Shown here in pieces: positions 43,314-52,208 of a DNA stretch of 64,000 nucleotides; position 1 is the stretch's first letter; each line of letters begins with the position of its first letter. Source of the stretch: an uncultured Ruminococcus sp. (GTDB lineage Bacteria > Bacillota > Clostridia > Oscillospirales > Acutalibacteraceae); contig CADBZY010000010.1 in the NCBI GenBank assembly GCA_902799245.1, forward strand, positions 1-64,000, read 5' to 3'. Under the pieces are notes generated by a model. The model searched no databases. It saw only the letters and a program-made list of their open reading frames with translations, and was not told the origin of the DNA. The position numbers and the translations under genes are program-made.

Positions 43314-44771
43314 ATGGGGCCGTCTGCGGCTGAATTGAGTATAAAACATATAGGGATTTTGCTGGCGGCATATATGATCCTTCTGAATTCACTGGGTGTC
43401 AGACAGACTTCCCGCCAGAAGTTGCTCGGTGGGGCGGCGGCTGTGATGATCGGAACATTGACAGGGTGTGTTTACAACATTTTTCCCGTAGGTTGTATTA
43501 TTGTGGCGCTTTCGCTGTTCTGCGGCATGATGGTAGCCATCCATAAACTCAGCAAAAGTAATGCGTTGACGCTGACGATTGTTTCTTTTGGGATAAGCTA
43601 CATCTTGTGGTTTCTTGCACTGGCGGTGCTGATTTTTTTCTTATATCTGAATAAACAATATGTTTCGGACAGATTTGAGAGATCGGTTGACGCGTGGATC
43701 TATATCACCAAATTTGTTACGAATTTCCGTGGAGGAATCATAGCGAGAAGCTTTATCTTTGCCGTGCAGTTTTGTCTGCTGTTGGTGTTGCTGAGACCTA
43801 AATGGACAAAAGATAAATTGAACGCGCTGCTGAGAGTCGAAAGAAACGATGTGCTTATCTTTTTTTGTGCTTTTGTGCTGACATTGAGAGTGCTGTGGAT
43901 CACGTCGGTTTTTTATAGGTCTGACATCGGAGCGGTTATGATTATCGTCGGTTTTGTCATGATTCTGCTGTTTTTGCTTACTTACTTCTGGCTCAAAAAA
44001 GAGTATCGGCTATCCTATAATATCGCGTTGCGGGAGAACGAACTGCAATTGCTGGAAAAAAGTCTTGACGGCCAGAAGGCCTATTTCAAAAATCTCAGCG
44101 CCGTCAATGAACGTCTTGGAAAGCTGATACACAGGGACAACAAGCTCATTCCGTCGGTGGTGATGTCCGTCAGGCAGTCTGTGCAGGAAGGATGGAATGC
44201 AGCCGACAGCATCCGCGCTGCCGAAGCCGCCAATTCCCTCGATGAAATATCTTCGGAGCGCTCTGACGCTCTGTCGGAATACGAAGCCCGTGGAAGGCAT
44301 CTTCCGGTAACAGGCGTGACGGCCATCGATGCGGTTCTGCTGTATCTGAATGACAGGGCAGATTTCCTCCGTATAAAGTTCCAAGCCGAAATAACGGCAG
44401 CTCCTGAGAGTATTCCCGAAAAAGCGGGAGAACGCTGTGAATTCATCGCCGTTCTTGCCGATTTGTGTGAGTATTCATTTTCTTCCTTCGCTTCGACAGA
44501 CAGCAATAATGACGCCGTTTGGGTGAATGTGGGACAGGATAACGACAGATTATTCATTGAGGTTTCGGACAACGGAAAGCAATTCAATATGAAAGACCTG
44601 AAAAAGATAGGGAAGAAGAGCAGTGTTCCCGCGGAGGACAGGAATGGCGAAAAAGATTATCCGCTGCCGCTGTTCAGGATTCTCCGTCACAGCGGAGCGA
44701 TTCTGTCGGTAAATGAATTTCCGAAAAATGAGAATTGTACCAAATCTGTGAGAGTCACATTTCACAACTAA
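43314..44771 (+). CDS. GHKL-type sensor kinase lacking ATP-binding boxes
   Basis: 485 residues. Six or seven membrane helices fill residues 1-225, then a coiled region and a DHp-like segment with a candidate phosphoacceptor His273 (KLIHRDNKLIP). The ATPase-like domain is degraded: the N-box Asn is Tyr387 (ADLCEYSF against the expected D-L-x-E-N-A), and the glycine-rich G2 box is replaced by NGEKDYPLP; only a DNGKQ remnant of G1 remains. ATG 43314 follows AAGGAGG. The following paralogue has the opposite set of losses (see findings). Confidence 0.75.
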   Translation: MGPSAAELSIKHIGILLAAYMILLNSLGVRQTSRQKLLGGAAAVMIGTLTGCVYNIFPVGCIIVALSLFCGMMVAIHKLSKSNALTLTIVSFGISYILWFLALAVLIFFLYLNKQYVSDRFERSVDAWIYITKFVTNFRGGIIARSFIFAVQFCLLLVLLRPKWTKDKLNALLRVERNDVLIFFCAFVLTLRVLWITSVFYRSDIGAVMIIVGFVMILLFLLTYFWLKKEYRLSYNIALRENELQLLEKSLDGQKAYFKNLSAVNERLGKLIHRDNKLIPSVVMSVRQSVQEGWNAADSIRAAEAANSLDEISSERSDALSEYEARGRHLPVTGVTAIDAVLLYLNDRADFLRIKFQAEITAAPESIPEKAGERCEFIAVLADLCEYSFSSFASTDSNNDAVWVNVGQDNDRLFIEVSDNGKQFNMKDLKKIGKKSSVPAEDRNGEKDYPLPLFRILRHSGAILSVNEFPKNENCTKSVRVTFHN

Positions 44772-44794
44772 TTATATAGGGAGGCAGCTAAAAG

Positions 44795-46348
44795 ATGAAT
44801 AAAGAGGTTGTTCTTCCGTGGCTGGATTTAGGAATCAAATACGCGGTGCTTATGTTCAGCAACTACTATCTGTTCATGAGATGCGTCAGCGAAAAGCGCG
44901 ATAATAAAAAGATTGTATACGCTTTGTTCTTTTCGGCTGCGATGGGCATCTCCCTGATCTGGCTGAGAAATAAGATAGATCCGATGCATCTTCCGTTAAT
45001 GCTTGTATACACTACCGTGACCAACTGTCTGCTCTATCGCAATGAGATAAGCGGAGAACCTCATGGTGAGTCACGTCAGGGCAGACTGAAACTGAGCGAC
45101 ATAGTGGTACTTTCGCTGCTGTGTTTTGCCTTTTGTGAAGCGCTGTTCATGCTGGTGGGTTTTGTGGCTTCTGTACTCCTTTCGATATTTTATTACAATC
45201 TTATGCCGGAAAGTCATAATTCTGTCTGGGACTTTCTGAATGATACGCCGGTTCATGTTGCCTCCTATATTGTAATGATAACGCTGGTGTGGGTCGTGAC
45301 ATATCTCTCCGCCAGAGTCCGGCGGTTACGCCGTGGTCTTCTGAGCATCGTGGAGCGGCGCAGGAGCGGTACGGTTATCATGGTAGCACTGCTGATGCTG
45401 ATGGTTGTAATGTCATTCGGCAGCAGAGGAGCGACGGATACTTCTTCTTCAGAGGCAAAAACAGCGCTGTTAATTCCTGCCATGGTGTTCTGTGTGGCCA
45501 TGATTGTACTGACCCAGCGGGAAATCAAGTCGGATCACTGCATGAAGATAAGGGAGCGCAACCTGCTTCTTCTGGAGGGAAGTCTTTCGGAGAAGGATAA
45601 AGAAATAGCCGGACTGGTGAAGGACAACGAGAACCTCGCCGGCATCATCCGACGCGATTCGGAACTGCTGGCAACATTATCAGATGGACTCAAGAAGGGA
45701 GCGGATTCCGACGAGATAACCCGTGAGGCGGAGACCGTGGAGAAGCTGTATGCCGGCCGCTGTGAAGCAGTGTCGCTTTTGGAAAACCACGGCCGTAAAG
45801 TGACGGAAACCGGAGTGAATTCAGTCGACGCCATACTCTGCTACATGGCGTATTTAGCGGAGGGCAGAGGCATTGATTTTGAGGTAAACGTTCAGTCCGA
45901 CATGAACGGAGTGATCGGAGAAAAGATAAACCGTCGCGAATTCAACACAATCCTTGCCGATCTCACCGAGAATGCTATTATTTCAGCGGGCGCGGTGAAG
46001 GAACGGCATGTGGAAGTCATGCTGCTGAGAAATAACGAGAACTTCCGCCTTGAAGTGCTGGACAGCGGCGAAAGATTTGACGTAGGCGTGCTGAAAAACA
46101 TGGGTAAAAAGCGAATCACGACACATTCAGGCGAAGGCGGCAGCGGAATTGGAATGATGACGCTCTTCAATATTCTTCGTGAGACGGGAGCCAGCTTTGC
46201 GATAGAGGAATTCGCAGAAGGCGCCAAATACCATAAAGCGGTCAGCGTCACCTTTGACGGTGCGAGGAAATTCCGCATCATCACCGACCGAGCCGAAGAA
46301 CTGAAACAAGCCCTGCGTTCCGACCGATTTGCAATCGAGAAACGATAA
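44795..46348 (+). CDS. GHKL-type kinase lacking the phosphoacceptor histidine
   Basis: 517 residues. About six membrane helices (8-28, 41-57, 64-80, 101-135, 152-172, 193-240), a coiled coil, then a DHp-like segment where the histidine position is Arg286 (AGIIRRDSELL). The ATP-binding domain is intact: N-box DLTENAI with Asn393, G1 LDSGERF, and G2 GEGGSGIGMM (446-455). It follows the 43314 gene by 23 bp with GGGAGG before the start. Probably makes an active ATPase half that phosphorylates its neighbour. Ends at a bidirectional terminator. Confidence 0.75.
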   Translation: MNKEVVLPWLDLGIKYAVLMFSNYYLFMRCVSEKRDNKKIVYALFFSAAMGISLIWLRNKIDPMHLPLMLVYTTVTNCLLYRNEISGEPHGESRQGRLKLSDIVVLSLLCFAFCEALFMLVGFVASVLLSIFYYNLMPESHNSVWDFLNDTPVHVASYIVMITLVWVVTYLSARVRRLRRGLLSIVERRRSGTVIMVALLMLMVVMSFGSRGATDTSSSEAKTALLIPAMVFCVAMIVLTQREIKSDHCMKIRERNLLLLEGSLSEKDKEIAGLVKDNENLAGIIRRDSELLATLSDGLKKGADSDEITREAETVEKLYAGRCEAVSLLENHGRKVTETGVNSVDAILCYMAYLAEGRGIDFEVNVQSDMNGVIGEKINRREFNTILADLTENAIISAGAVKERHVEVMLLRNNENFRLEVLDSGERFDVGVLKNMGKKRITTHSGEGGSGIGMMTLFNILRETGASFAIEEFAEGAKYHKAVSVTFDGARKFRIITDRAEELKQALRSDRFAIEKR

Positions 46349-46365
46349 ATAAGAAATAGCCAAAT

Positions 46366-46584
46366 CGAAAAAGCACTTGATTTCGGGGGGAACCCCGGTC
46401 AAGTGCTTTTTTGCGTTAATTTTTCCATTTTCAGACTAAAGTATTACGTATGCCGCGTGGAATGGAGCAACAGATCCTCCCCACGGCGATCTCACGCATC
46501 GCAGGAAATATTCTATGTCATCACGCTTTCTTTATTGTTGAATAGACAGCCGCAATGGTGCAATGAAGATTTTTATTGAAAACC
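46366..46584 (-). ncRNA. Candidate structured RNA of about 220 nt (minus strand)
   Basis: Starts after a consensus minus-strand promoter and ends at the bidirectional terminator. Two adjacent hairpins stand out: GCGAT/ATCGC with a 7-nt loop (46486-46490 with 46498-46502), and CGTGG-GGAG/CTCC-CCACG with a 9-nt loop and 3-nt bulge (46456-46485). No convincing protein frame. The length is in the range of 6S RNA, but I cannot confirm that identity. Confidence 0.5.
46368..46411. terminator. Bidirectional terminator
   Basis: AAAAAGCACTTGA (46368-46380) pairs with TCAAGTGCTTTTT (46399-46411), with an additional inner CGGGG/CCCCG helix. It ends the kinase operon on the plus strand and the RNA candidate on the minus strand. 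Confidence 0.9.
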
Positions 46585-46590
46585 ATTGTT

Positions 46591-46619
46591 ATAATATCAC
46601 TGATCATTTTCATTGTCAA
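46591..46619 (-). promoter_or_regulatory. Promoter of the minus-strand RNA candidate
   Basis: On the minus strand: TTGACA (46619-46614), 17-bp spacer, TATTAT (46596-46591). Confidence 0.75.
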
Positions 46620-46728
46620 TATATTCATCAACCGTAAACTCAGCTCACGCAGTTGATTGCAGCGGTAAGCAACGACCGAAAAAAACAGCCGTATAGAGCA
46701 GAAAATCAAAAAACTTATCAATAAACAG

Positions 46729-46768
46729 AAAAACCGCTGAGCGCCATCAATACGACATTCAGCGGTTT
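46729..46768 (-). terminator. Terminator of tRNA-Pro
   Basis: On the minus strand: AAACCGCTGA (46768-46759) pairs with TCAGCGGTTT (46740-46731), followed by T's. Confidence 0.8.
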
Positions 46769-46773
46769 ATTGC

Positions 46774-46850
46774 TGGTCCGAGTGGCGAGAGTCGAACTCA
46801 CGGCCTCTTGAACCCCATTCAAGCGCGCTACCAAACTGCGCTACACCCGG
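46774..46850 (-). tRNA. tRNA-Pro (GGG)
   Basis: Read on the minus strand: acceptor CCGGGTG with CACTCGG, anticodon stem CTTGA/TCAAG with loop ATGGGGT (anticodon GGG), T arm GTGAGTTCGACTCTCGC, and encoded CCA at 46776-46774. Confidence 0.95.
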
Positions 46851-46867
46851 ATTTCTGCAACGTTGAT

Positions 46868-46896
46868 ATTTTAACACAGGCAAGCGGAAATGTCAA
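46868..46896 (-). promoter_or_regulatory. Promoter of tRNA-Pro
   Basis: Minus strand: TTGACA (46896-46891), 17-bp spacer, TAAAAT (46873-46868), 18 bp before the tRNA. Confidence 0.8.
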
Positions 46897-46987
46897 GCAG
46901 TTTTTTTGTAAATTTGAAAAAAATTTTGACTGTAGGCGGTTTTCTCGCTTTTCTCATAAATTTATACCGAATTTCGGAACTTAGTTG

Positions 46988-47015
46988 TTGATTTTTTTTG
47001 ATTATGTGTTATAAT
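46988..47015 (+). promoter_or_regulatory. Promoter of the DegT-like gene
   Basis: TTGATT (46988-46993), 16-bp spacer, TATAAT (47010-47015), about 34 bp before the start codon. Confidence 0.65.
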
Positions 47016-47048
47016 GAAAAAGAATATAAGGGGGAGAGAGCGTAAAAC

Positions 47049-48053
47049 GTGAGTAATATAGAACTGTTTTGTGAAGCAATAAAAGAAAGGCTTCATTCCG
47101 CTGAGTGCAGATCATTCTCCGGCAAGGTGGAGTGCATTACCGCACTTTTTGAAGCCATTCAGCTGGGCACAAAGGATTGTGTGTATGTGTCTGCGCTCGC
47201 TCCGGGGTATATTGTGAGAGCTATCATTGCCTGTGGTGCCGTTCCGGTATTCTGTGATGTTTCGGCGGACGGCTTTGTCATTGACCACAAAGCGCTTGCG
47301 GAGGCGGTCAGACAGACTGCCAATGAGGATAAGCTCTATCCTCGCGCGGTGATAGCGGAGCATTTCTGCGGTCTTCCGTTTTCCATCAGGGCGGTCAAAG
47401 AAATCTGCGACCGTATGGGGCTTTTCCTGATTGAGGACTGCGGATCCGGCTTTGGCTGCCGCTGGGACGGCGTGGAATGCGGCGGCTTCGGGGATTATTC
47501 GTTGATTTCGCTGGGGGGTTCCTCGGTGTTCGGCACAGGCGGAAGCGGCTGTCTGATTACGGCCAACGGCGCCAATGAATTCCGTTCGCTGATCGGCGTA
47601 TGCGACGGCTCCGGCTGGGATACTGCTGATGAAATCTACGGCAAGAGCCTTCTGGCTTCTTTGAAAAAAATGCCCCAGACGCTTGATGGCGCGGAAAAGG
47701 CGCTTGCTGAAATCAACGAAATGATGAAAGGTTCCGACTTCTGGCTCCGAAGAGGAGGCGGCAGGCAAAAGAGTTCCTGCTCCGCAACCATCGTAATCGC
47801 GCAGAGCGAGGCGGATTGTGATGCGGCTGTCGCGGCTTTTACATCGGCCGGACTGTCGGAATATGTCAAAAAACTGCACGTACATCGCAGAGCTTGCTTT
47901 GAGCACAGCTGCCGCGGGTTCAAGACGCTGGATAACGCCTCGGCTCTTGCTCCCAGAGCGTTTTCCGTCGATATTTTCCATGCGATGCATTCCGGTAAAA
48001 TTCTGGATCTGATGAAGCAGCTGCGCTTCGTTGCCGAAGAGATACACGCATAG
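47049..48053 (+). CDS. DegT/DnrJ/EryC1-like protein without the PLP lysine
   Basis: 334 residues with the DegT/StrS aminotransferase layout: YVSALAPGYIVRAIIACGAVPVF, AVIAEHFCGLP, FLIEDCGSGFG (PLP-binding Asp) and GDYSLISLGGSSVFGTGGSG. In working family members the last segment holds the Schiff-base lysine (S/F-x-x-x-K); here the position is Ser and there is no lysine in the segment. It may be a lysine-independent relative or a non-catalytic binding protein. GTG start after GGGGGAGAG. No sugar-biosynthesis genes are adjacent. Confidence 0.7.
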   Translation: MSNIELFCEAIKERLHSAECRSFSGKVECITALFEAIQLGTKDCVYVSALAPGYIVRAIIACGAVPVFCDVSADGFVIDHKALAEAVRQTANEDKLYPRAVIAEHFCGLPFSIRAVKEICDRMGLFLIEDCGSGFGCRWDGVECGGFGDYSLISLGGSSVFGTGGSGCLITANGANEFRSLIGVCDGSGWDTADEIYGKSLLASLKKMPQTLDGAEKALAEINEMMKGSDFWLRRGGGRQKSSCSATIVIAQSEADCDAAVAAFTSAGLSEYVKKLHVHRRACFEHSCRGFKTLDNASALAPRAFSVDIFHAMHSGKILDLMKQLRFVAEEIHA

Positions 48054-48069
48054 ATGCGTATCATCACAG

Positions 48070-48130
48070 TGGTTTATGAAAAGTGAAAGGTTAATACGTT
48101 CACTCTTCAATCTTCACCCTTCAACCAAAA
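48070..48130 (+). repeat. Heptad repeat region with inverted arms
   Basis: AAAAGTGAAAGGTTAA is followed by TTCACTCTTCAATCTTCACCCTTCAACC, that is, the purine-rich heptad and its pyrimidine-rich complement facing each other. It is related to the bipartite tract at 61090. Confidence 0.55.
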
Positions 48131-48151
48131 TACAAACGGAGGACTGAGAAC

Positions 48152-50569
48152 TTGGACAATCAATTTACGAATATGACTTCCGCGCCTTCTGCGGCGGCGG
48201 ACTTTGACGGAAGCACCGGCTGTTCGGTGACAATATTTGACTACAGCCATGTTCCCGACGAGTACAATCTGATGGCGTTCGGCAAGGAGACGGTTTCCTT
48301 TGGCCGTGACGATACCAACGACATCATGATAGCATCCGACATTGTTTCTCGCAGACACGGTCATTTCACCGTGAGCGAAGGACACTGCTACATCACGGAT
48401 GATGACAGCACCAACGGCATTTATGTCAACGGCAAGCGTATCAAGCAGGCTGAGCTGAAAGACGGCGATTCCATCCGCATTGACGACATCGAGCAGTCGC
48501 TCTACAGCGGCATCAGCATGGTCTTTTCCGACAAGAATTCCGGCGCGGACTGGAACAGCGTTCAGCTCACCAAGGACGTCACCACGGTCGGCAGGGACAA
48601 GCGCTGTGACATTTCGGTGGACGATCCCAAGATGGAGGAAGAGGCCGCGGAAATCCGCATTGAAGGCGCTACTTCCTACGTGTTGTGCAATCAGGGAGAG
48701 CTTCGCGACATTCTGATTAACAACGAGATCATGGAGGGCGAAAGATACTATCTCAAGGACGAGGATGTTTTTGTGATAGGCAACACCAAGTTCTCTTATT
48801 CCAAGGGCTGTGTCTACTACAAGCAGGAAAAGTCCGGCCTTTCCATCGAATTGGTGAACATCTCCAAATTTGTGCATCAGGGCATGGGCAAGGACAAGAA
48901 GATTCTCGACGACACCAGTATGCTGATTCTTCCGGGCGACTTTGTCGCCATCGTGGGTGGTTCCGGTTCGGGTAAATCCACCCTGATGAACTGCATCAAC
49001 GGCTTTGACAAGCCCACCACCGGAAAGGTGCTTGTCAACCGCCGCGACCTCTACGAGAATTACGATGAATTGAAATACAACATCGGTTACGTGCCGCAGC
49101 AGGATATTGTACACGAAAATCTGACGCTGATCAGTATGCTGCGCTATGTGGCAAAGCTGCGCCTTCCCGACGGCACGCCGCGTGCTGAACGCGAAAAGCG
49201 CATTGCCGATGTATTGCGCACCGTCGAGCTGACCAAGCATAAGAACAAGCTCATACGCAAGCTGTCGGGCGGTCAGAAAAAGAGAGCCTCCATTGCCGTG
49301 GAGCTGATGAGCGATCCGGGACTTTTCTTCCTCGATGAGCCTTCCTCCGGTCTTGACCCCGGAACCGAGCGTACGCTCATGCATACCCTCAAGCGCATGA
49401 CCGACGAGGGAAAGACGGTCATCATGATCACTCACAACACCAACAACATCCACCTCTGCGACAAGCTGATTTTCCTCGGTGCGGGCGGATATGTCGCCTT
49501 CTGCGGCAACCCTGCCGACGCGCGTTCCTTCTTCGGCATCCCCAAGGATCAGGACCTGACCGACGCCTACACCAAGGTAGAGGAAGACCCGAAGGGCTGG
49601 GAGGAAAAATTCAACGCATCGCCTTACAATAAGATACAGACCATCGGCGAGCTGAAAACGCCGCCTATGACTTCCGAACAGAAAAAGGAGCGCAAGAAGA
49701 GACTCCAAAAGGAAAACCACAAGTCCTTCCTGCACCAGTTCAGCGTGCTGGCAAGCCGCTATATCAATCTTATCTGGAATGACAAGATGCGCTTGCTCTT
49801 CTTCCTGCTGCAGGGGCCGCTGATTGCCTATCTCTTCTCTTTCGTCACGGTGGAAAACACCTTCAAATCCTACTTCGATGCGCAGTCGATGCTCTTCTGC
49901 CTTTCCTGCGCCGGTATCTGGGTCGGCCTGATGAACTCCATCCAGGAGGTCTGTAAGGAGCGAAATATCGTGCGGCGTGAATACATGTCGGACGTGCGGC
50001 TCAGTTCGTATATCTGTTCCAAATTGGCTGTGCAGACGCTGCTCGCCATCGTCCAGTGCGGACTCATGTTGGGTGTGTTTGTCTATACCATCGGCAAGCC
50101 GGACAAGGGCGTTATCTTTGGAAATTCCACGATAGAAATGATGATTACGCTTGTGCTGATCACCGTGTCCTCTTCTTCGCTGGGTCTGCTGGTTTCGTCT
50201 CTCGTCAAAAACACCGACCGTGCCATGGTCTTCGCGCCGATCATCCTCATTCCGCAGCTGCTCTTCTCGGGCATTCTCTTCAAGCTGGAGGGAGTCACCG
50301 AGGTGCTGTCGTGGATCTGCGTCAGCCGCTGGGGAATGCAGGCATTCAGCAACACAGCTGATCTTAACGGCGTGCTGTGGAACAGTCTTTCGCTCAAATA
50401 CAAGTCCGCAGATATGCTTCAGCAAGCGTATGACCTGAATAAAAATTCACTCTATGCACATTCCACAAGCAACCTGCTGCTCTCGTGGGGCGTTATGCTG
50501 CTGACGATTGTTGTATTCAGCATTATCAGCGCAACGGTTCTCCGCAGCGTGAAAAATGACAAACGATAA
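48152..50569 (+). CDS. FHA-FHA-ABC transporter fusion (Rv1747-like)
   Basis: 805 residues. FHA domain 1 (about 45-115) is canonical: FGRDDTNDIMI, SRRHGHF, STNGIYVNG. FHA domain 2 (about 140-215) keeps VGRDKRCDISV but has lost the S-x-x-H and N-G residues. Next comes an ABC ATPase with Walker A GGSGSGKST, signature LSGGQKKR and Walker B LFFLDEPSSGLDPG, then an ABC-2 type permease with about six helices. One polypeptide thus holds sensor, ATPase and channel, as in mycobacterial Rv1747. TTG start nine bases after GGAGG. A Ser/Thr kinase gene overlaps its end. Confidence 0.9.
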   Translation: MDNQFTNMTSAPSAAADFDGSTGCSVTIFDYSHVPDEYNLMAFGKETVSFGRDDTNDIMIASDIVSRRHGHFTVSEGHCYITDDDSTNGIYVNGKRIKQAELKDGDSIRIDDIEQSLYSGISMVFSDKNSGADWNSVQLTKDVTTVGRDKRCDISVDDPKMEEEAAEIRIEGATSYVLCNQGELRDILINNEIMEGERYYLKDEDVFVIGNTKFSYSKGCVYYKQEKSGLSIELVNISKFVHQGMGKDKKILDDTSMLILPGDFVAIVGGSGSGKSTLMNCINGFDKPTTGKVLVNRRDLYENYDELKYNIGYVPQQDIVHENLTLISMLRYVAKLRLPDGTPRAEREKRIADVLRTVELTKHKNKLIRKLSGGQKKRASIAVELMSDPGLFFLDEPSSGLDPGTERTLMHTLKRMTDEGKTVIMITHNTNNIHLCDKLIFLGAGGYVAFCGNPADARSFFGIPKDQDLTDAYTKVEEDPKGWEEKFNASPYNKIQTIGELKTPPMTSEQKKERKKRLQKENHKSFLHQFSVLASRYINLIWNDKMRLLFFLLQGPLIAYLFSFVTVENTFKSYFDAQSMLFCLSCAGIWVGLMNSIQEVCKERNIVRREYMSDVRLSSYICSKLAVQTLLAIVQCGLMLGVFVYTIGKPDKGVIFGNSTIEMMITLVLITVSSSSLGLLVSSLVKNTDRAMVFAPIILIPQLLFSGILFKLEGVTEVLSWICVSRWGMQAFSNTADLNGVLWNSLSLKYKSADMLQQAYDLNKNSLYAHSTSNLLLSWGVMLLTIVVFSIISATVLRSVKNDKR

Positions 50570-51431
50570 GATGACTGCTTTTTCAGAAAACCATTCATGC
50601 GGAAGCGACGTCGTCGACGTAGTGATAAACGGCGGCGTCTTCCGTATGGACGAAACAATTTACCAAGGCACCGACAGCCGGATCTTCTCCGCTCATTTAT
50701 TGCAAGGCGGCGGAGATTCGGCTTTTGTCATTAAATACTGCTGCTGCAAGCGCGGCAGCGAGGTCTGGAAAAAGACAATGCGTGAGATCGAAGCGGGAAA
50801 CATGCTGAGCAAATGCCCGAACATTGTTCCGCTGCTCGGTTACAGTGTCCTCACCGATAAGCAGGAAGCAGAATACAGAATCTTCCTGCTCTTTGACCGT
50901 CTGCAATGCCTGGATGATATGAGAATATCTCACACGCGCACGGTTCTGGAGATATGCCGCGACATCTGCCGCGCGTTGGAATCCATGCGAAAAAAAGGGC
51001 TGATACACGGCGACATTAAGCCGCAGAATATCTATTACGACGGGCAAAAATGGCTGCTTGGCGACCTCGGAAGCGTCTGCGTGGCGGGAGAAGCGCCGCA
51101 GTACGGCAGCGAGGGCTATTATTCGCCGGAGGCTGCACGCGGAGAGCCTTGCGACATACGCGCCGATTTGTATTCACTCGGCCTCACTATTTATAAATTT
51201 CTGAGCGGCGGCAGGCTGCCGTTCTGCGCCCTGCCTTGCGGCGAAATGGAGGAAAGCGAAGTAAATTTTTCCATAAAAAGGCGGCTTGGCGGAGAAGAAA
51301 TCCCGCTTTTGCCTGATGTGAGCAGCGAAGTGAACCAACTTCTGCGCAAAATGTGCGGCTTTGACCGTCGTGACAGATTCAAAAAGCCCTCAGACGTTGC
51401 AAAACTCGTGGAGAAGCTGCTGAATGAGTGA
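50556..51431 (+). CDS. Serine/threonine protein kinase
   Basis: 291-residue soluble Hanks-type kinase. ATP lysine Lys60 (FVIKYC), alpha-C Glu (MREIEAGN), catalytic loop HGDIKPQN (Asp153; HGD in place of HRD), metal motif DLG at Asp170, SPE in place of APE, and DIRADLYSLGLTIYKFLSG. The glycine loop is degenerate (YQGTDSRIF). No membrane helix or PASTA domain. ATG 50556 overlaps the ABC gene by 14 bp; ATG 50571 is an alternative. It most likely phosphorylates threonines read by the neighbouring FHA domains. Confidence 0.88.
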   Translation: MTNDKMTAFSENHSCGSDVVDVVINGGVFRMDETIYQGTDSRIFSAHLLQGGGDSAFVIKYCCCKRGSEVWKKTMREIEAGNMLSKCPNIVPLLGYSVLTDKQEAEYRIFLLFDRLQCLDDMRISHTRTVLEICRDICRALESMRKKGLIHGDIKPQNIYYDGQKWLLGDLGSVCVAGEAPQYGSEGYYSPEAARGEPCDIRADLYSLGLTIYKFLSGGRLPFCALPCGEMEESEVNFSIKRRLGGEEIPLLPDVSSEVNQLLRKMCGFDRRDRFKKPSDVAKLVEKLLNE

Positions 51432-51548
51432 TGATAACCAGAAGATGATAAAAATTTTTTACATTATACTCATAGAAATATCTGTATAATGATGTATAAT
51501 AATAAAGTTAAGAAATAATCTGAATGTATGCAATAACGGGGTGAGCGT

Positions 51549-52208
51549 TTGGAGTACACCGAGAAGGAAAAGAAGGGCATTGACAAAGTCGAACACATGA
51601 ACAGGCTCTTTGACAAAATCCTCCTGCCTGCGATAGGTATTCTGATTATTATGCTGCTGTTTTCCTTCATTGTCAATAAATACCGCGAAAAATTCGGTAC
51701 AGAGATCAATCCCTTCGCCGAAGCGGTCACACAGAAGCCCGAGCCGGAAGTTTTCGCTCTGAGAAGGAGACTGCTTGCGGATTACGGCCAGTACCAAAAG
51801 GAATTTGAGGCATACGGTTATAAGCCTGTTGACGGTTTTTCCTATGATCTTTCCCTCTGCAAGACGGTAGACAAGGAAATGTCTATTTTTCAGTTTGCCG
51901 ACAGCAAACTCGGTGAACTGACCGTCATCAATTACATTCCGAAGCAAGAGAACACCCCGTATGATTCCCTTTCCATTGCCGTTTCATCGCCGAATCTGAT
52001 CACCGTCACAGCAAAAAGCGGGGAAGAGAGTCACACTGTCACATTCTTAACGCATGATTTTTCGTCCTACAAATCCGATGACACAGACCAATTCAATTCC
52101 CTGATGAAGCTCACCGACATCGACGAAATCACCGCAGTCTATGAGATCTTTGAAACCGACATTTCCAACATAGCCGAAAACTGCGGACTCGGCAGTTCAG
52201 GCAGGTAG
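51549..52208 (+). CDS. Membrane-anchored protein, unknown function
   Basis: 219 residues: a short charged N-terminus, one membrane helix (about 27-42, PAIGILIIMLLFSFIV) and an extracytoplasmic domain of about 170 residues with no recognised family. TTG 51549 follows GGGGTGAG. It lies between the kinase gene and the NlpC/P60 gene; two TATAAT boxes at 51485 and 51495 upstream suggest a separate promoter, though neither has a good -35. The stop codon lies in a heptad repeat. Confidence 0.6.
   Translation: MEYTEKEKKGIDKVEHMNRLFDKILLPAIGILIIMLLFSFIVNKYREKFGTEINPFAEAVTQKPEPEVFALRRRLLADYGQYQKEFEAYGYKPVDGFSYDLSLCKTVDKEMSIFQFADSKLGELTVINYIPKQENTPYDSLSIAVSSPNLITVTAKSGEESHTVTFLTHDFSSYKSDDTDQFNSLMKLTDIDEITAVYEIFETDISNIAENCGLGSSGR

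Noticed and set aside
48107-50425. A 772-codon open frame on the minus strand
   Set aside because: It is antisense to the FHA-ABC gene, which has full domain motifs; the minus frame has no recognisable domains and arises from codon bias.
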